A stretch of 64,000 nucleotides of DNA from Meishania sp964351985 (GTDB lineage Bacteria > Bacteroidota > Bacteroidia > Flavobacteriales > Flavobacteriaceae): assembly GCA_964351985.1 (NCBI GenBank), contig CAYGPR010000002.1:1-64000 (forward strand), given 5' to 3'. A program made the position numbers and the translations under genes. Positions 19,512 through 27,041 of the stretch are shown here, piece by piece. Every line of letters starts with the position of its first letter. Within the stretch, counting starts at the first letter, position 1. The notes under the pieces are model-generated. The model was given only the letters and a program-made list of their open reading frames with translations, had not been told where the DNA came from and made no database searches.

Positions 19512-20408
19512 TTAGTTAATATTATCGTTTTGGAGAGTAATGAAATAAACATCTTCCAAATTGGGTTTGGTATTAATAAAAGATTCATGCGGCTTATCAT
19601 CTGAGAAGACACGTATGTTCAAAGAATTATCTTGATTATAGCTAGAAGACAATACTTGATATTCATTTTCATGCCATTCCAAATCTTTAGCAAGAATAGT
19701 CCTGCTCCAAATATTACCTTCAACTTCTGATATTGCCGAAGAAGGTTTTTCACTCTGCAGAATTCGCCCGCCGTTCATGATTGCCATGTCCGTGCACAGC
19801 TCCATTATATCCTCAACAATATGAGTTGAAAATATAACGGTATTCGTGGTGCCTACTTCTCGTAACACATTTAAAAACCGATTGCGTTCGGCAGGGTCTA
19901 AACCAGCTGTGGGTTCATCAACAATAATAAGCTTAGGGTTGTTCAAAAGCAATTGAGCTATTCCAAAGCGTTGTTTCATACCCCCTGAATAGCCGCTTAC
20001 ACTTTTCTTTCGAACATCGAATAAATTGGTCAACTCCAATACTTCTCGAACGATAGTATCTCTCTCTTTTCTTGATGCGATACCTTTCAATACTGCGAAA
20101 TAATCAAGTAGTTTTTCCGCTGACACATTTGGATATACTCCGAAAGACTGTGGCAAATACCCCAATACCTTTCGAATCGCCATAGGGTTGTCTAGAACAT
20201 TAATCTCGTTAAAGATGATTTTTCCACAATCGGGATTTTGAAGTGTCGCGATCGTCCGCATCAAGGTAGACTTTCCAGCACCATTGGGGCCTAAAAGCCC
20301 GAACATTCCCGCACCTATTTCAAGGTTGAGACTATTTAAGGCTTTTACACCATTAGGGTAGGTTTTGGTAAGATTTGAAATGGATAGCTTCATACTAGTC
20401 GAGGGCAT
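19512..20408 (-). CDS. ABC transporter ATP-binding protein
   Basis: A 298-aa protein. Walker A GPNGAGKST near 38-46, ABC signature YSGGMKQR, and Walker B LIIVDEPTAGLD followed by the H-loop in IFSTHIVEDI. The C-terminal 80 residues are family-specific. It is the natural partner of the ABC-2 permease at 14468-17986, with the S41 gene between them. Its start overlaps the end of the small ORF 20395-20625 by 14 bp, which implies translational coupling. Confidence 0.92.
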   Translation of the reverse strand: MPSTSMKLSISNLTKTYPNGVKALNSLNLEIGAGMFGLLGPNGAGKSTLMRTIATLQNPDCGKIIFNEINVLDNPMAIRKVLGYLPQSFGVYPNVSAEKLLDYFAVLKGIASRKERDTIVREVLELTNLFDVRKKSVSGYSGGMKQRFGIAQLLLNNPKLIIVDEPTAGLDPAERNRFLNVLREVGTTNTVIFSTHIVEDIMELCTDMAIMNGGRILQSEKPSSAISEVEGNIWSRTILAKDLEWHENEYQVLSSSYNQDNSLNIRVFSDDKPHESFINTKPNLEDVYFITLQNDNIN

Positions 20409-20625
20409 TTTTACAATAGTTCATCATCATGTTAACCAATTTTTCTTTTTCATCATCACTTAGATAGGTAACATATTCTGCTACAGGCTCCGTACTTAAA
20501 AGGCTATTGAAATCCAATTGGTTGACGTAAATTCTGGCGCCCAATTTAATCGTGGGATATAATTCTGCAACGACATGCGTAAGTATAAAAGTTAGGCCCA
20601 GCCCAATATTGATAAGCTTTTTCAT
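20395..20625 (-). CDS. Small protein with N-terminal hydrophobic segment, first gene of ABC operon
   Basis: A 76-aa protein. Residues about 4-22 are hydrophobic (signal peptide or anchor) and the rest is polar and mildly acidic, ending in MNYCKNALD. It overlaps the ATPase gene by 14 bp and leads the operon. I do not recognise a family. It could be an exported substrate of the transporter or an accessory subunit; the sequence does not decide. No leader-peptide cleavage motif (such as GG) is evident. Confidence 0.55.
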   Translation of the reverse strand: MKKLINIGLGLTFILTHVVAELYPTIKLGARIYVNQLDFNSLLSTEPVAEYVTYLSDDEKEKLVNMMMNYCKNALD

Positions 20626-20742
20626 CTTTTTTATTTTCTATAGATAAGAAATACGCATGGAAACCTCAAAGCAAAGTCTTTCTTTTGAATTCCAACTTTA
20701 GGATTTCGCAGAACCAATTTAGAACATCATTTTATGATAAAC

Positions 20743-20764
20743 GTCCCACGAAAAACAACGGGAC
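20743..20764 (-). terminator. Hairpin terminator after HExxH gene (GTCCC family)
   Basis: GTCCC (20743-20747) pairs with GGGAC (20760-20764). It lies 13 bases beyond the stop of 20778-21518 and separates that gene from the ABC operon. Confidence 0.6.
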
Positions 20765-20777
20765 TTGCTTCTAGGTG

Positions 20778-21518
20778 TTATTTCGAAATACTTGGGCAGA
20801 AAGCTTTTTTTGACTTCAAAGCAACACGCTTCATATCAAAGTCTTCGGTTAAGAATGAATCAAGCGCTACTTTTTCTTCATCTAAAAGATAGTGGACGTA
20901 GGTTTTGTATTCGAAGTAGGCAAAAGATGGAACTTCAACTTCCTCAAGGTCGTCCTCACAGATTTGTGCCCAACCTAATTTTTCATCGTACGAACTCCCT
21001 TTGGCCACATAATCGCAGTAGCCTTCGTTCTTCCAATTTGGGAGCATTTTGTATTTAATAAGACCCAATTTATCCTCTAATACCGAGTGTATTGTTTCAT
21101 GGGCAATTACGCCGCTCAATGTTCGTGTATTATTTTCTGGCCCGTTTCTTTTGATTTCATTTTTGGCAATATCCGATCGGGACAAAAATATATTCTGGGT
21201 TATAGGGTAGTTTACCGCAAAAGCTTTTCGAGACCTCGGGGCAAATAATGTAAACTCACTATAGTCATCGCAAAGGAAAATCTTTTGTTCTATTTTGGGG
21301 TCGAAAATATTCGAAGAGCTTAACAGGGTCAATGATTTATCAAGAATAGCAGTCAACTTTGCTATATCAGGCTTTTCAGAATGATAGTATACCGTAAAAT
21401 TTTTATGTGTTAGTGAATTGGAAAACAGAATTTGAGGAAACAACAGGATTAATACATATAAAAACACCAATCCGCTTAGAATATAATTAAAAACTTTTTT
21501 ATTCCTATTCATTACCAA
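20778..21518 (-). CDS. Membrane-anchored HExxH (zincin-like) protein
   Basis: A 246-aa protein with an N-terminal membrane helix (about 11-32). It carries HETIH at 140-144, and about 20 residues later WKNEGYCDYVA, which offers a glutamate third ligand as in gluzincins. The family is not one I can name; it resembles DUF-type basic metallopeptidases whose catalytic helix is followed by an NEG motif. It probably has peptidase activity outside the cytoplasmic membrane. It is a single-gene unit upstream of the ABC/M1/S41 operon and is the third peptidase-like type in the cargo. Confidence 0.65.
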   Translation of the reverse strand: MVMNRNKKVFNYILSGLVFLYVLILLFPQILFSNSLTHKNFTVYYHSEKPDIAKLTAILDKSLTLLSSSNIFDPKIEQKIFLCDDYSEFTLFAPRSRKAFAVNYPITQNIFLSRSDIAKNEIKRNGPENNTRTLSGVIAHETIHSVLEDKLGLIKYKMLPNWKNEGYCDYVAKGSSYDEKLGWAQICEDDLEEVEVPSFAYFEYKTYVHYLLDEEKVALDSFLTEDFDMKRVALKSKKAFCPSISK

Positions 21519-21557
21519 GAATTTGATGACAAGATAGTATCATGCTAACAGATTAAA

Positions 21558-21579
21558 GTCCCATTGGAAATAGTGGGAC
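21558..21579 (-). terminator. Orphan GTCCC-family hairpin after an AraC remnant
   Basis: GTCCCA (21558-21563) pairs with TGGGAC (21574-21579). No intact gene on either strand ends here. On the minus strand it directly follows the stop codon of a degraded AraC C-terminus (21587-21682). Confidence 0.5.
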
Positions 21580-21586
21580 ACTTTTC

Positions 21587-21682
21587 TTAGGAAATTTCCA
21601 TTTTATATGATTTTGGAGAGCTTTCGGCTTCCTTCCTAAAGGCCGTTTTTCGGGACTTATTTACACACTTTATGAGATAGTG
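21587..21682 (-). pseudogene. Remnant of an AraC-family HTH C-terminus
   Basis: Read on the minus strand, the frame ending at the stop 21587-21589 gives SRKTAFRKEAESSPKSYK. This aligns with the end of the AraC domain of the 12189-14075 regulator (SFYRAFKKETGISPTLYK). Upstream the frame is closed by a stop and no start is available, so only the last 30 or so codons survive. It is followed by a GTCCC hairpin just as that regulator is, so it is probably the wreck of a second regulator gene. Confidence 0.5.
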
Positions 21683-21919
21683 CTGATTTTAATTTACTTC
21701 TTGAAAAGTTCAATAAACGATTAATTAAGTAAGCTAAAACTCATCATATACTTTCAGTTAGATGTAATAGCAGTTCGGTGTAAAAAGAAGTGTTCAATCT
21801 TTCCATTTTTGTTTACAACCCCTTATACTAATTGCGGTTATCATGCAATTTGTTTTCATGTATTGTCATCTATTTTCAGATTTGGAAAGACCGGAAATCA
21901 TTTGCTATATTGGGTACCT

Positions 21920-22201
21920 ATGAACGTTATCTGCATCGAAGAAAAAGCTTTTTACGCCCTATGGGATAGGATGTACAGGTATGTCCGATCCCAATTGGAA
22001 ATCAACGCTGTCGATAAATGGATAGACAAAAAAGAAGCAAAGCGGTTATTAAGAATAAAATCGGATACCACGCTTCAAAAATTTCGTGATGAAGGCCATA
22101 TAAGGTTTTCGCAGCCCGAAAGGAAGCACATCCTTTACGACCGCGATTCCATCAACGATTATCTTGAGGCGCATGTCATGGAGCCTTTTCATAAAAAATA
22201 A
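21920..22201 (+). CDS. Small helix-turn-helix DNA-binding protein (excisionase-like)
   Basis: A 93-aa protein starting at the ATG at 21920. The open frame extends upstream to 21809, but MNVICIEEKAFYAL is the usual start of this group. Residues about 33-90 form a MerR/excisionase-type winged HTH (DKKEAKRLLRIKSDTTLQKFRDEGHIRFSQ). Such genes regularly precede mob genes in Bacteroidota elements, where they act as excisionases or regulators of transfer. It could bind the 10-bp iterons at 22588-22627 and 26948-26967. Confidence 0.75.
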   Translation: MNVICIEEKAFYALWDRMYRYVRSQLEINAVDKWIDKKEAKRLLRIKSDTTLQKFRDEGHIRFSQPERKHILYDRDSINDYLEAHVMEPFHKK

Positions 22202-22768
22202 TTTCTTCTTACTTCAACTGAACATCAAAAATGCTCGGACCATATTTTTTCTAATTCTACTTCATTGAAGTATAAATCCTAAAAACGGTTCTAGCCTAAA
22301 AGCAAAGCAACATCATTAATCATTTAACAAGGACATCGACTTGTTCGGCCTAGTCCCTGTGGAAGTTCAAAAATCTTCCGCTCCAAGACTTCCCGAGCGA
22401 ACCGCTTCGCTGGTTCGCATTCGGGGTCTTTCCGTTCCATATTTTTGAACCCCCTCGGCACCGCGCAAAAACCCAAGCGGCGAAAAGGCCGCTTGCCCTT
22501 TCCTCTCCCTACCCACAAATATTTTGGATATTTCCTAAATCCCATAATTTTTTTGATACCATTTAAGACCATATAAATTCCTCGATTGGTCTTACATGGT
22601 TCTATATGGTCTTAGATGGTTTTACGACTTAAAATATTGATTATTAGAATATTATAATCAAATTTGATATATTATATTTATCCACGTAGGTGGATAGCAA
22701 GTTATGTTTCGCGCACCGCAAAACGCCTACTTCTGACGAAGTGAAAAAACGATAAAATTGAGTAAAAA
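22202..22768. other. Structured GC-rich intergenic region, candidate oriT
   Basis: A 567-bp gap between the HTH gene and mobC. It has a hairpin at 22392-22425 (CCCGA-GCGAACC, loop, GGTTCGC-at-TCGGG), another at 22475-22494 (AAGCGGC/GCCGCTT), and a 10-bp inverted repeat pair GTTCAAAAAT (22365-22374) and ATTTTTGAAC (22441-22450) enclosing the first. It then turns AT-rich with iterons. Transfer origins in Bacteroidota mobilizable elements usually lie just upstream of the mobC-like gene. The nick site is not identified. A long minus-strand open frame (22324-22572) through the hairpins is judged not to be a gene. Confidence 0.5.
22564..22627. repeat. 10-bp iterons and 12-bp inverted repeat upstream of mobC
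   Basis: Four tandem 10-mers start at 22588, 22598, 22608 and 22618, with consensus GGTYTTANAT (the last diverges at its end). In addition TAAGACCATATA at 22564-22575 is the exact complement of TATATGGTCTTA at 22603-22614. Spacing of one helical turn suggests cooperative binding of a protein on one face. The same unit recurs at 26948-26967. Confidence 0.65.
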
Positions 22769-23158
22769 ATGGCTAGTAACAAAGGTGGGAGAAAACGATT
22801 GGGGGACAGGAAACGGGAGCATGCGATAACGCTCCGGTTCAATGGCGCGGAACTGGAAAAAGTGAAGACCATCCTGCAATCCTACAATCTTGATTTCGGA
22901 AAAAGGGGCACGGTCGGCCCATTTTTGAGAAAGCTTATTTTGAACAAAGAAACGGTCAAGGAAAAACGGATTCCCGATGGCATCTCTACCTTAAGCTACC
23001 AAATAAACAAGATAGGCACCAACATTAACCAACTCGTCAAGGTAGCCAACTACAAGAACATGCGCAGCCCGAACTCCAACCTTGAACGGGAGATACGAAG
23101 AGCCAGCGAACTGATGCTCGAACTTATAGAAACGATTAACACCAAAACCCAGAAATGA
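22769..23158 (+). CDS. MobC-like relaxosome accessory protein
   Basis: A 129-aa basic protein. The N-terminus resembles a ribbon-helix-helix (HAITLRFNGAELEKVKTIL) and the C-terminal part holds the family signature INKIGTNINQLVKVAN. These proteins bind oriT and help the relaxase open the DNA. Its stop overlaps the relaxase start by 4 bp (ATGA), the usual coupling of this pair. Confidence 0.88.
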   Translation: MASNKGGRKRLGDRKREHAITLRFNGAELEKVKTILQSYNLDFGKRGTVGPFLRKLILNKETVKEKRIPDGISTLSYQINKIGTNINQLVKVANYKNMRSPNSNLEREIRRASELMLELIETINTKTQK

Positions 23159-25440
23159 TTGCAAGGGTGCTTTACCGGAATAGCGTGCAGGGAGTGCTGA
23201 AGTATGTATTGGGTAAAACGGAAAGTATCGTACTCGGTTTTCAAAATACCTATTCCGATACCGATACCGACACGGAGTTTTTTGGTAGGGTACTCTACCA
23301 TTTGGGCAATCGGCACGATTCTGAAAAACGCTACCTACACGCTTCCCTTAACCTTCCCCGGGGAGAACACTTGGATGATAGGGACTTTTTCGAACTCTCT
23401 AAAAAATACATGGAACACATGGGCTATGGCGAACAGCCTTTTGTTGTGGTACGCCATCGCGATACCAAACACGAGCACGTTCATATCGTATCGACCACCA
23501 TCAAAGAAGACTGCTTGCAGATAAACCTCTCCAATGATATAAGAAGGAGCATAGCAACACAGAAATATCTTGAAAAAGAGTTCGGGCTTTCCCCATCTCC
23601 CGATACAAAACAGACCAAGGAACTCCCGAAATACGAAATGCCCAAGTTCAGAAACCAGGACATCAACGGGGTCAGATTCTATATACAGGACATCGTTAAT
23701 AACACCTTGCAGAAATTCAAAGTGCGAAGTTTTGAGGAACTTGCTCAACATCTCAAAGACCATCACATTGAGTTAAAGACGACCGAACGAAACGGAAGGA
23801 TAGGCGTGTCTTATGGTATCGCCGTAAAAGATGGGTATAAGTCAAGGTTCATCAACGGCTATACCGTCCACCCCCAATTGAGCGGTCCAAAACTGCAAAA
23901 AGTCTTTGAACATAACCTAGGTTCAAAACTATTGCCGATGGTCAAAAAAAGGTTGGAAAAACAGTTGCGTACCACGTACAAGCTTTTCAAGGCAATAAAC
24001 CCCGAACATCTTCCAGATATCCTAAAATCCCATCAAAAACTGGATTGCAAGGTCGACTATGATGAAAAAGCAAAAGCCTTGGATTTTACAATTTATGACA
24101 AATCGGGCTATGTCCTCAAGAGCGGGGAGATAGCAAATGATATCGGAGTCCTTCAAAACCCAGAACTGTTCGAAGGCGGATTTACCCAGATGTACGCGGA
24201 AAGCGAACAGCTACAATTGGAACTTCAACGCTGCATTAAGGAAGCTTATGGAAGCACCTATCAAAGTTCTAGAAGCAAGCTCCTTTTCTCGGAACATATC
24301 CATAGGATTCCAATAAAAGCTATAGCAGCCGAAATGGCCCGATCTGAACGGTTCCGGTTTCTACAGAAATACCTGCACACCGACAACCGAGAGCTGGGCA
24401 AATTGATACGAGTGCAATTCGACATTGTAAAACATGAGATTTATGGCACCGAACTGATGCGGGAAGAACGGCAATTGAAGATAAAGGCCGACTTAGTAAA
24501 AAAGTCAATCGACAAACAACTGTTCAATACAACAAGGCAAGAGGTAATCCCTTTCGAGCTTTTGCCCGGCCTTGGAATCAAATACAGCAGGGGTGTTATC
24601 AGTTACGTGAATTCCAATCGACATTCGTTAAAATTGGATTTAGGCTACATACGGCTGCCAGACCAAAACGACTATTATGCTTCCCCGTTCTTCGTTAAGG
24701 AGAACGAGAAAGTATTGGATGGACTTTTGAATGAGAAGACCGAAAAAGATATCGGTCTAAACCCGACCGCAATATTCCTGCCATTGATGTTCCCGAACCT
24801 CTATGATGCCCTTGTCGAACCTTACAGGGAAAAATTTGAACGCCTGAGCCTGAAGGCATATTATAAATATGCCGAGCGAATGCAGGTATCCTTTGAGAGA
24901 TCCCCAAGGGATTATATCAAGTTTTTCAATGCCAAAGGGTTTTATTTTGAAAGAAGGGAAGAAAGGCTGTGCATCGGTTCGATATATTCCAAGTATCCCA
25001 TACAAGTTCCGCTCCCGCCAATAACACAGACCTATCTGGAATCATCGGGTGATATAAATAAGGTTTTGGATGGGCAAACAAAAACCTTGAAGGATATCAA
25101 AACCCACGGGCGGGATAATTTGAAGAATCTTTGGTCTGCGTATTTGATCGAGAGAAGACAATATACCAAGGCTGCTTATTTGTTCGTATTGGACGGTGTC
25201 AGACCCAATCTTCCTTTACAGCTGTTGGAACACCATATGGAAAACGGGTTTAAGGAAGCCCTAAATACTGTTTCCAAAAAACAGATGGATATAAAACAGG
25301 CTCGCCTCCTTCGAAAAGGCATTTATGCTCTGGGCAATCTGTTGGGAAGCAAAAGTCCTGGAGGGGAAGAAGTTTTCAACGGCTTTAAGGATGAACTAAC
25401 CGATTACTCGAAATATAAGGGTAGGGGCTTATCGATGTAA
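23155..25440 (+). CDS. MobB-type relaxase
   Basis: A 761-aa protein. The N-terminal relaxase domain carries the metal-binding triad in HRDTKHEHVHIVS (H106, H108, H110) and tyrosines near the N-terminus (Y7, Y17) that could be the nucleophile. The long C-terminal part (about 200-760) is not recognised. It would nick at oriT and pilot the strand during conjugation. A hexanucleotide microsatellite in codons 34-40 gives the run SDTDTDTE. With no coupling protein in the element, it must use another element's channel. Confidence 0.9.
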   Translation: MIARVLYRNSVQGVLKYVLGKTESIVLGFQNTYSDTDTDTEFFGRVLYHLGNRHDSEKRYLHASLNLPRGEHLDDRDFFELSKKYMEHMGYGEQPFVVVRHRDTKHEHVHIVSTTIKEDCLQINLSNDIRRSIATQKYLEKEFGLSPSPDTKQTKELPKYEMPKFRNQDINGVRFYIQDIVNNTLQKFKVRSFEELAQHLKDHHIELKTTERNGRIGVSYGIAVKDGYKSRFINGYTVHPQLSGPKLQKVFEHNLGSKLLPMVKKRLEKQLRTTYKLFKAINPEHLPDILKSHQKLDCKVDYDEKAKALDFTIYDKSGYVLKSGEIANDIGVLQNPELFEGGFTQMYAESEQLQLELQRCIKEAYGSTYQSSRSKLLFSEHIHRIPIKAIAAEMARSERFRFLQKYLHTDNRELGKLIRVQFDIVKHEIYGTELMREERQLKIKADLVKKSIDKQLFNTTRQEVIPFELLPGLGIKYSRGVISYVNSNRHSLKLDLGYIRLPDQNDYYASPFFVKENEKVLDGLLNEKTEKDIGLNPTAIFLPLMFPNLYDALVEPYREKFERLSLKAYYKYAERMQVSFERSPRDYIKFFNAKGFYFERREERLCIGSIYSKYPIQVPLPPITQTYLESSGDINKVLDGQTKTLKDIKTHGRDNLKNLWSAYLIERRQYTKAAYLFVLDGVRPNLPLQLLEHHMENGFKEALNTVSKKQMDIKQARLLRKGIYALGNLLGSKSPGGEEVFNGFKDELTDYSKYKGRGLSM

Positions 25441-25470
25441 ATCAAACAGAGGAATTTATCAAAGAATTTG

Positions 25471-25490
25471 GCACCCCTAGGGTGCTTTTT
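25471..25490 (+). terminator. Terminator after the relaxase gene
   Basis: GCACCC (25471-25476) pairs with GGGTGC (25480-25485) over a 3-nt loop, followed by six T. It ends the mobC-relaxase transcript 30 bp after the stop codon. Confidence 0.8.
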
Positions 25491-25546
25491 TGTGGCTAGG
25501 GAGAGAAAAAGTATGGCGTGCCGAGCCAATGTGCGGTGGCGCCCTA

Positions 25547-25594
25547 CGGAGTTTCTTCTTTACGCTTACCTGCCGGGACGCTAAAGAAACTCCG
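25547..25594. repeat. 11-bp inverted repeat between relaxase and integrase
   Basis: CGGAGTTTCTT (25547-25557) is exactly complementary to AAGAAACTCCG (25584-25594) with a 26-nt spacer. The surrounding 25495-25620 is GC-rich, unlike the integrase gene. No T run follows, so a simple terminator is unlikely. It may be part of a structured RNA or a protein-binding site. Confidence 0.5.
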
Positions 25595-25672
25595 CAGGAT
25601 CCACGCGCAGGTTTGTTATGGTAAGATTTGGGGTAGGGTGGAATTCGTTCGGAGAGATTTGATTCGATATTT

Positions 25673-26887
25673 TTAAAAATTAATAACCTTTTCTAAAGCA
25701 TCATCGGTCTCCTTATGCATGAAATTGGCTTGATAATTTATAGTTGTGGTCACAGAAGAATGCCGATATAGCTTTTGCAGCATCTGAATCGGGATTTTAT
25801 CACCTGAAATATTACCAAAACTATGACGTGCAATGTGCATGGTCAGCTTTTTGTCTATTTCTGCCTTTTCAGCAATTTGTTCAAGATATTTATTGAATTT
25901 CTTGTTCGCAGTTTTGACTTTATTGAAAACATCTTTTGGAATTTTCAAATTGGCATTTTTCATTTCGGGGAAAACAAAATCCCCGTCAGATTGCTTTGAT
26001 TTTTTATAAAGATTTAAAATCGATATGATTTTTTCCGGTAATTTAAAGGATAACAATTTTTCGTTTTTCCCCATGCGATAATGCAAACGACCATCATAAA
26101 TATCGCTCCATTTGATTTTAAGCACATCCCCAACACGCATTCCCGCAAGATAAAAACTAAAAAGCCAAACATTCCGCACGTGAGATTGCTGTTCGGATAA
26201 GCCCTCCAATCCCTCAATGATTTGAATTTCTTCTTTGGTCAACCCAATTTTTTCGGTTTCAGGGAATTTGATACGTATTTTATCCGCTCCGAAGGGATAT
26301 AATTTTCGGTCAACAATCCCTAAGCGTATAGCTTGATTATAAAGAGTTCTAATTACAATCAGATTGTTGATGACGGAGCGTTGTGATACCTTTCGGTTGG
26401 TTTTCAAATAAAGCGAAAATCGACGCAATAGCGATTCGTCAATTTCTTGAAAACTTAAATCATCGTTATCAACAAATTTTACAAAATGACCGACCCTTGC
26501 TTTATCGGAAGATAGTCGCTGTAATTTATTTGTTTTTTCTAAATCATATAAGTATTTATCGGCCATTTCCTTAAAACTTGTTTTGGAAAGTGGAGCGGCA
26601 ATTTCTTTTTTTATCTGTTTTGAAGAAATATCATTTTTATGTGTCTGTAAGTCAATCAGAGTTTGGTTTGCTTCCGCTAACTTATTTATTAGAAGATTAT
26701 TGAGGCGTTTTGAATTTGGATGGGATTTCCGAACCTCGCGATTATCTTCATCCCAATATTTAATATCAATATAATGCCCCGTGTACAGATAGTTAGTTTT
26801 CCTGTTTTTAGTAATACGAACCACTAAGGGGAAAAGACCCTGTTTGTTCGCTTTCTTGCGAAGTGTTACCTTTATACTTGATGACAT
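25673..26887 (-). CDS. Tyrosine recombinase (site-specific integrase)
   Basis: A 404-aa protein of the usual length for Bacteroidota element integrases. It has an N-terminal arm-binding domain (about 1-95), a SAM-like core-binding domain (about 100-200) and a catalytic domain with R251 (AGMRVGDV), a lysine near 274, H351-x-x-R354 (HIARH), H376 (YRHSSV) and the nucleophile Y385 (TINYQ). It is transcribed away from the right end, with its start about 160 bp from attR, as expected for integration into tRNA-Leu. Confidence 0.95.
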   Translation of the reverse strand: MSSSIKVTLRKKANKQGLFPLVVRITKNRKTNYLYTGHYIDIKYWDEDNREVRKSHPNSKRLNNLLINKLAEANQTLIDLQTHKNDISSKQIKKEIAAPLSKTSFKEMADKYLYDLEKTNKLQRLSSDKARVGHFVKFVDNDDLSFQEIDESLLRRFSLYLKTNRKVSQRSVINNLIVIRTLYNQAIRLGIVDRKLYPFGADKIRIKFPETEKIGLTKEEIQIIEGLEGLSEQQSHVRNVWLFSFYLAGMRVGDVLKIKWSDIYDGRLHYRMGKNEKLLSFKLPEKIISILNLYKKSKQSDGDFVFPEMKNANLKIPKDVFNKVKTANKKFNKYLEQIAEKAEIDKKLTMHIARHSFGNISGDKIPIQMLQKLYRHSSVTTTINYQANFMHKETDDALEKVINF

Positions 26888-26915
26888 ACCTAGAATATTT
26901 ATACTAAAGATACGA

Positions 26916-26967
26916 ATTTCAGGTACAACATAGGTACAACAAATGGTGGTTTTAAATGGTTTTATAT
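26916..26967 (+). repeat. Right end-proximal repeats: 11-bp tandem pair and 10-bp iterons
   Basis: AGGTACAACAT (26921-26931) and a copy with a final A (26932-26942) match the left-end repeat at 362-383. They are followed by GGTTTTAAAT (26948-26957) and GGTTTTATAT (26958-26967), the same iteron as upstream of mobC. The block lies between the integrase start and attR, where Xis or Int arm sites and the integrase promoter would be expected. Confidence 0.6.
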
Positions 26968-27041
26968 GGATTGTATTGATTTTTGAAAATATTTAAATAT
27001 CTAATAATAAGCTATTTAAGTATAAATGAAACCAAAACACT

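Noticed and set aside
9919..21518. Classical RiPP or bacteriocin biosynthesis cluster
   Set aside because: No maturation enzyme (LanB/LanM, YcaO, radical SAM) and no precursor with a recognised leader; only a transporter and peptidases are visible.
21809..21919. N-terminal extension of the HTH protein
   Set aside because: The added 37 residues are not typical of the family, while the ATG at 21920 gives the normal start.
22324..22572. Minus-strand 82-codon open frame as a gene
   Set aside because: It runs through perfect hairpins and inverted repeats, has an odd cysteine/arginine-rich product and no family features.
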